Assembly (NCBI RefSeq): GCF_036226745.1
Contig: NZ_CP109013.1
Location: forward strand, 2,170,001 to 2,234,000
Direction: 5' to 3'
DNA: 64,000 nucleotides
Source: Streptomyces sp. NBC_00683
GTDB taxonomy: Bacteria > Actinomycetota > Actinomycetes > Streptomycetales > Streptomycetaceae
Shown: positions 60,063 to 64,000 of the stretch, one piece after another
How positions within the stretch are numbered: position 1 is the stretch's first letter
Layout: each line of letters opens with the position of its first letter
Notes under the pieces: model-generated
Seen by the model: only the letters and a program-made list of their open reading frames with translations
What the model was told of the DNA's origin: nothing
The model's database searches: none
Program-made: the position numbers and the translations under genes

Positions 60063-60665
60063 TCAGGCCTCTTCGAAGTAGGCGTCCAGGGCGGCGTCGA
60101 GTTCCGCCGTCCACTCCTTGAGGCTGCTCCTCGCTCCGGCCTCGACCTCGGCGTTGAACCACCGGCGGCTGGACAGGTGGACCGTGACGGTGAACCGGCG
60201 CCCGAAGCGGCCGGTCCTGACCTCGACCGCGCCGATCTCCGCCCAGTCGAACTCCGCCTCCTGGTCGTCCAGCCGGAACCGGACACCTTCGCGGGCCACC
60301 CTGATGGATCCGCGCCGGTCGCTGACCTCGAAGACCGGACCGTCCTCCTCGTCGGACGACTCCGCCTTGTCCGAGGACTCCCCGCTCTCCGCCTTGTCCG
60401 AGGACTCCGCGGACTCCGAGGACTCCTCCGGCGTTTCCGGGCCGTCAGGCTCCGGCTTCGCGTCCTGCGGCGTCTCCGCCTCGTCGGCGACAGCCGTCGA
60501 ACCGTCCTCGCCGGCGCCCTCATCGAGCACGTCGGACTCCTCCGGCGCCTTCTCCGCATCCCCCTCCGTCCGCGCGGGGGCAGGGGCCGTCAGGCCGGGG
60601 ATGTACGCCGGGTCTGTTCCCGCGGCGAACTCGGGCTTGGTGTTCGAATCTATGCGCTGCTCCAC
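60063..60665 (-). CDS. Acidic-linker protein with a C-terminal beta domain
   Basis: A 200-residue cytosolic protein. Residues about 30-105 are a strongly acidic, disordered stretch containing two copies of a 9-residue unit (ESSDKAESG/ESSDKAESS; DNA period 27 nt, 60361-60408). The C-terminal 95 residues form a beta-rich domain (GVRFRLDDQEAEFDWAEIGAVEVRTGRFGRRFTVTVHLSSRRWFNAEVEA) followed by an amphipathic helix. The ordered part resembles PH-like membrane or protein binding domains, but this is a guess. A GTG at 60665 is used. Unknown function. Confidence 0.7.
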   Translation of the reverse strand: MEQRIDSNTKPEFAAGTDPAYIPGLTAPAPARTEGDAEKAPEESDVLDEGAGEDGSTAVADEAETPQDAKPEPDGPETPEESSESAESSDKAESGESSDKAESSDEEDGPVFEVSDRRGSIRVAREGVRFRLDDQEAEFDWAEIGAVEVRTGRFGRRFTVTVHLSSRRWFNAEVEAGARSSLKEWTAELDAALDAYFEEA

Positions 60666-60789
60666 GGCGGGCAGTATGGACGACGAACCTGTACGAGACC
60701 AGTCACAGCGGTCCGGCCGGCGGAGCAACGGGGCGGACGCCGAGGACCTGTCCGATGCCGGGGCTGATCCGCGGCCCGGCTCTCGTCCC

Positions 60790-60813
60790 CACCCTGCGGG
60801 AACCCGCAGGGTG
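60790..60813. promoter_or_regulatory. Perfect palindrome in a divergent spacer
   Basis: CACCCTGCGGG (60790-60800) and CCCGCAGGGTG (60803-60813) are exact complements around AA. The palindrome lies upstream of both the acidic-protein gene (start 60665) and the DedA gene (start 60940), so it is a candidate operator more than a terminator. Confidence 0.45.
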
Positions 60814-60939
60814 CCCCGTGCGGTGAACCCCCACGGCCACGACGGCGACCCTCGTACCGGTGAAGCGCCGCGCTCCCTAGCGTTCCTGGAGAGGCGTGGC
60901 GGACCCCGCGCGTCTCGTGCCCCGGCCAGGAGACCGCTC

Positions 60940-61602
60940 ATGGATCACGCACCGCTTGCCCTTCCCCAGGAACCCGCGGACGGCATCGCCGGCTGGGCGG
61001 CCGGTCTCGTGGACGCCCTGGGTGCTCCCGGGGCGGGCCTCGCCGTCGCCCTGGAGAACCTCTTCCCGCCGCTGCCGAGCGAGGTCATCCTCCCGCTGAC
61101 CGGATTCGCGGCCGGGCAGGGCGTCATCAGCCTGACGTCCGCGCTGTTCTGGACGACGCTCGGTTCGGTCGTGGGCGCGGTGGTCCTGTACGGAGTCGGG
61201 ATGCTCTTCGGCCGCGACCGCGTCCACGCGGTCTGGGCGAGGCTGCCGCTGGTCCAGCCCGCCGATCTGGAGCGTACGGAGCAGTGGTTCGCCCGGCACG
61301 GCACCAAGGCGGTTCTGCTCGGCCGCATGGTGCCGGTGTTCCGGAGCCTCGTCTCCGTACCGGCCGGCGTGGAGCGCATGCCGTTCGCTCTCTTCGTCGT
61401 CCTGACGGCCCTGGGGAGCCTGATGTGGAACTCGGTCCTGGTGATGGCCGGTTACTGGCTCGGCGACGGGTGGGACACCGTGGAGGCCTACGTCGGAGTG
61501 CTGTCCAAGGCCGTCGTCGTACTCGCCCTGGTGGCCGTCGCCGGGTACGTCGGAGTGCGGCTGCGCTCCCGCGACCGGGGGCAGCACCGCCGTACCCCGT
61601 GA
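60940..61602 (+). CDS. DedA family membrane protein
   Basis: A 220-residue protein with about five hydrophobic segments. FPPLPSEVILPLTGFAAGQGVI carries the E of the F/Y-P-E motif region, GVGMLFGRDRV and WFARHGTKAVLLGRMVPVFRSLVSVPAGVERMPFALFVVLTALGSLMWNSVLVMAGYWLGDGW the G-RF-P-R core. DedA proteins are undecaprenyl- or phospholipid-translocation-linked half-transporters. The ATG at 60940 follows CCAGGAGA. The palindrome at 60790 lies upstream. Confidence 0.88.
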   Translation: MDHAPLALPQEPADGIAGWAAGLVDALGAPGAGLAVALENLFPPLPSEVILPLTGFAAGQGVISLTSALFWTTLGSVVGAVVLYGVGMLFGRDRVHAVWARLPLVQPADLERTEQWFARHGTKAVLLGRMVPVFRSLVSVPAGVERMPFALFVVLTALGSLMWNSVLVMAGYWLGDGWDTVEAYVGVLSKAVVVLALVAVAGYVGVRLRSRDRGQHRRTP

Positions 61603-61685
61603 GCTCCCGGCCGTCCGCGGGACGATCACGGTCCGCCGGTATCGTGTGGCCCGCGCCTGTCCCGGTATCCCTGCAGGAGGACGTC

Positions 61686-62876
61686 ATGGACGACGCGGCA
61701 CGCCCGCTCCGGGACTCCGGGGGCGCCGGGACCGTCCCCGCGGCACAGCCGTTCCCGCTCCCCCGCCGGGCCGCCGGCGCTCTGCTCGGCTGCTGCACCG
61801 CGCTCCTGGGCCTGCTGTACTTCGCGGTTCCGGGCGCGGCGCTGGGACCGTTCCTCCTGTGGCCCCGTACCCACGGCCGCGCGCTCGCCCTGCTGGCCGG
61901 TGGGGCCCGCAGGCTCGCGGAGCTGGAGCGGTGGCGGCGCGGTGTCTTCTTCGGTGACGTGTTCCCCGTACACCGTGCGTCCGGGCGGGCCGTCCTGCGT
62001 TACGTGGCCGCGCGCACCTGGACCGGCGTCCTGTTCGCCTTCGTGACCGGGCTGCTCGTGTTCGGGGCCGTACTGGCCGGACTCCTGGCCGCCGGGGTGG
62101 TCCGGTCGACCACGAGCTGGCAGGAGTTGCTGCCCCAGGCCGCCCTCGGCGGTGTCCTGCTCTTCCTCGACCTGCAGGGGCTCGTCTCCCTGGGCGCCCT
62201 CGACGCCCGGCTGGCCCGTGAGCACTTCGGCCCCTCCGCACGGGAGTTGCTGGAACAGCGGATCGACGAACTCGCCGCCAGTCGTGCCGGGGTCCTCGAA
62301 GCGGTCGACACGGAGCGCCGGCGCATCGAACGCGATCTGCACGACGGCGTCCAGCAGCGGCTCGTCGCCCTGGCGATGCTCCTGGGCCGCGCCCGCCGCA
62401 ACCGGACGCCGGAACAGGCCGAAGCGCTGCTGCGCCAGGCGCACAAGGAGTCGAGGGACGTCCTCACGGAGCTACGGGAGGTGGCCTGGCGCGTCTATCC
62501 GTCGGCGCTGGACAGCCTGGGTCTCGAGGAGGCGCTCGGCGGCGTGGCCGAGCGGTGCGTGATTCCGCTGCGCATGGAGTTCGCTCTCGCGGTGCCGCTG
62601 CCCAGGCCGGTGGAGACAGCCGCGTACTTCGTGGTCTCGGAGGCCGTCACCAACGCGGCCAAGCACTCCGGTGCCACACACATCTCCGTCACCGTCCGGG
62701 GCGACGGGAACCGGGTGTCGGTGCGGGTCCGGGACAACGGCATCGGTGGTGCGGATCCTGCGGGCAGCGGGCTGACCGGGCTACGGAGCCGGGTCGACGC
62801 GCTCGACGGCCTGCTGCACATCGAAAGCCCCCCGAAGGGACCGACCACCATCACCGCGGAGCTGCTGTGCGCGTAA
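61686..62876 (+). CDS. Sensor histidine kinase (HisKA_3)
   Basis: A 396-residue membrane kinase. Four or so N-terminal membrane segments (about 28-180) contain a sensor-like loop. The phosphoacceptor helix is ERRRIERDLHDGVQQRLVALAMLLG, with His at the DLHDG motif, and the ATPase has VVSEAVTNAAKHSGATHI (N box), VRDNGIGGADPAGSGLTGLRSRVDALDG (G1/G2). It signals to the next gene's response regulator. The ATG at 61686 follows AGGAGGACGTC. Stimulus unknown. Confidence 0.93.
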   Translation: MDDAARPLRDSGGAGTVPAAQPFPLPRRAAGALLGCCTALLGLLYFAVPGAALGPFLLWPRTHGRALALLAGGARRLAELERWRRGVFFGDVFPVHRASGRAVLRYVAARTWTGVLFAFVTGLLVFGAVLAGLLAAGVVRSTTSWQELLPQAALGGVLLFLDLQGLVSLGALDARLAREHFGPSARELLEQRIDELAASRAGVLEAVDTERRRIERDLHDGVQQRLVALAMLLGRARRNRTPEQAEALLRQAHKESRDVLTELREVAWRVYPSALDSLGLEEALGGVAERCVIPLRMEFALAVPLPRPVETAAYFVVSEAVTNAAKHSGATHISVTVRGDGNRVSVRVRDNGIGGADPAGSGLTGLRSRVDALDGLLHIESPPKGPTTITAELLCA

Positions 62877-63511
62877 TGCTCGCCGAGGACTCGACGCTGC
62901 TCCGGGAGGGCCTCGTCCGACTGCTGGCGGAGGAGGGGCACGACGTCCTCGCCGCGGTGGGAGACGGAACATCCCTGGTCCGGGAGGCCGAGGCGCGGAC
63001 ACCGGACCTCGTCGTCGTCGACATCCGGATGCCTCCCACCCATACCGACGAGGGGCTGCGGGCCGCCCTGGACATCCGCGAGCGGTGGCCGGCGGTCGGT
63101 GTGCTGGTGCTGTCCCAGCATGTCGAGCGCACCTATGCGGCCCGGTTGCTGTCAGGGGGCGCCGAGCGGGTGGGGTACCTGCTCAAGGACCGGGTCGCGC
63201 AGGTCGACGAGTTCCTCGACGCGCTGGAGCGGATCCGGGCGGGGGGTGTGGTGCTCGACCCCGAGGTCGTACGGCAGCTGGTGCTCCGCAGTACCCACAG
63301 CGATCCGCTGGCCGGGCTGACTCCCCGGGAACGCACGGTCCTGCAGGAGCTGGCGCAGGGTCGCACCAACGCCGCCATCGCACAGCGGCTGCACCTGTCG
63401 CTGAGTTCGGTCGAGAAGCACCTCGGCTCCGTCTTCGACAAGCTGGAGCTGCCGAGCACCACGGAGTACAGCCGCCGGGTCCTCGCGGTGCTGCACTACC
63501 TGAAGTCGTAG
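62867..63511 (+). CDS. Response regulator (NarL/LuxR type)
   Basis: A 214-residue DNA-binding regulator. The receiver domain has the acidic pocket (AEDSTLLREGL), the phosphoacceptor Asp in PDLVVVDIRMPP, and Lys in YLLKDRV. A LuxR helix-turn-helix closes the protein: GLTPRERTVLQELAQGRTNAAIAQRLHLSLSSVEKHLGSVFDKLEL. The GTG start at 62867 overlaps the kinase stop by 10 nt, so they are translated together. A strong terminator follows. Confidence 0.93.
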   Translation: MRVMLAEDSTLLREGLVRLLAEEGHDVLAAVGDGTSLVREAEARTPDLVVVDIRMPPTHTDEGLRAALDIRERWPAVGVLVLSQHVERTYAARLLSGGAERVGYLLKDRVAQVDEFLDALERIRAGGVVLDPEVVRQLVLRSTHSDPLAGLTPRERTVLQELAQGRTNAAIAQRLHLSLSSVEKHLGSVFDKLELPSTTEYSRRVLAVLHYLKS

Positions 63512-63539
63512 GACCGGCGCGGGAGGGCGGGACACACAG

Positions 63540-63577
63540 ACGGGTGGTGCGGGTTCGTCCGAACCCGCACCACCCGT
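63540..63577. terminator. Very strong hairpin between convergent genes
   Basis: An 18-bp perfect stem (63540-63557 with 63560-63577, core GGGTTCG/CGAACCC) has a two-base TC loop. It separates the response-regulator gene from the convergent transglycosylase gene and should end both transcripts. Confidence 0.9.
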
Positions 63578-63608
63578 CGGTCGTTCTCAGCCGTCACACG
63601 GCCGTGTG

Positions 63609-64000
63609 TCAGTAGGCTCCGAAGACGTTGTCGATCGAGCCGTACCGGTCTGCGGCGTAGTTGCACGCGGCGGTGATGTTGGCGACCGGGTCGTAGCTGT
63701 CCGAGGACGTACCGGGCACGTGGTAGGCCTCGAAGGTCGGGTCGATGACCTGCAGGAGACCCTTGGACGGGATGCCTGCGGCGGCGTTCGAGTCCCAGTT
63801 GTTGATGGCGAGCGGGTTGCCCGAGGACTCACGCATGATGTTGCGGTGGATGCCGTCGTAGCTGCCGGGGATGCCGTGCTCGGCCATGACCGCCAGCGAC
63901 TCCTTGATCCAGCCGTCGAGGTCGTTCGTGTACGTGGCCGGCTGGGCCGCGGGAGCGGCGGCGGGCGCGCCCTGGGCGGCGAGCTTCGTGCTCGTGCGCT
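63609..64000 (-). CDS. Secreted transglycosylase SLT domain protein (5' end beyond window)
   Basis: The C-terminal 130 residues are visible and the gene runs off the end. They are an Ala/Pro-rich linker followed by the catalytic domain: DLDGWIKESLAVMAEHGIP, the catalytic glutamate in NIMRESSGNP, and AAGIPSKGLLQVIDPTF, then ACNYAADRYGSIDNVFGAY at the end. This is the SLT/goose-lysozyme-like fold that cuts peptidoglycan, as in several secreted streptomycete proteins. The missing N-terminus should hold a signal peptide and possibly a cell-wall-binding domain. Confidence 0.85.
   Translation of the reverse strand, partial: RTSTKLAAQGAPAAAPAAQPATYTNDLDGWIKESLAVMAEHGIPGSYDGIHRNIMRESSGNPLAINNWDSNAAAGIPSKGLLQVIDPTFEAYHVPGTSSDSYDPVANITAACNYAADRYGSIDNVFGAY

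Noticed and set aside
1..64000. tRNA, rRNA, insertion sequences, integrases
   Set aside because: I looked for tRNA-like cloverleaf ends, transposase motifs and terminal inverted repeats at gene borders and saw none that I could support by eye.

Overview
The window reads as a streptomycete or close actinomycete chromosome. Base composition is very GC-rich, GTG and TTG starts are common, and start/stop overlaps of the ATGA or GTGA kind occur throughout. It carries a complete conservon (cvnA-E), a second SepF-like protein, a PaaX-type regulator and F420-type oxidoreductases, all typical of that group. I saw no rRNA, tRNA, CRISPR array or insertion sequence.

Layout. 1-3252: a gene-poor edge, an intracellular GH43 beta-xylosidase, a small unknown protein and a GNAT acetyltransferase. 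3637-22123: an extracellular polysaccharide locus. It has an initiating sugar-phosphate transferase, GDP-fucose synthesis (divergent fcl and gmd), and a translationally coupled run in which gmd is followed by two large secreted propeller/Fn3/LamG proteins, a lipoprotein and a GT2. It also has two GT4 enzymes, Wzy-, Wzx- and Wzz-like proteins, and a cytidylyltransferase next to a CDP-alcohol phosphotransferase. The Wzz-like protein carries a kinase-like domain that has lost its P-loop. 22683-29265: a complete Mrp Na+/H+ antiporter operon, mrpA(B)CDEFG, with every junction overlapping by 4 nt. 29368-31138: a ferredoxin/CDGSH protein and an FAD monooxygenase.

31210-39748: a two-strand cluster that fits the CoA-dependent (hybrid) degradation of 2-aminobenzoate: aryl-CoA ligase, fused monooxygenase/reductase, acyl-CoA dehydrogenase, enoyl-CoA hydratase, RidA and a PaaX regulator. 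A matching palindrome, TGAC-N4-GTCA, lies in front of both arms and may be the regulator's operator. 39937-40080: an unusual array of about eleven short GTAC-centred repeats in front of an anti-sigma-factor-like ATPase gene. 40535-44637: arginine metabolism (APC permease, ornithine carbamoyltransferase, arginine deiminase) with possible ARG boxes. 44710-48773: the Pnkp/Hen1 RNA-repair pair.

48804-53365: homocysteine methyltransferase, LLM oxidoreductase, small unknowns, a MazG-like protein coupled to an ATPase, and a SepF-like protein. 53441-57587: a conservon whose P450 lacks the ExxR arginine, as in the CYP157 family. 57669-64000: an MBL hydrolase, a SIS isomerase, an acidic protein, a DedA protein, a two-component system and the start of a secreted transglycosylase that runs off the end.

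All functions are read from sequence motifs and gene order without database searches. Coordinates of start codons were chosen by eye from ribosome-binding sites, family length and overlaps.
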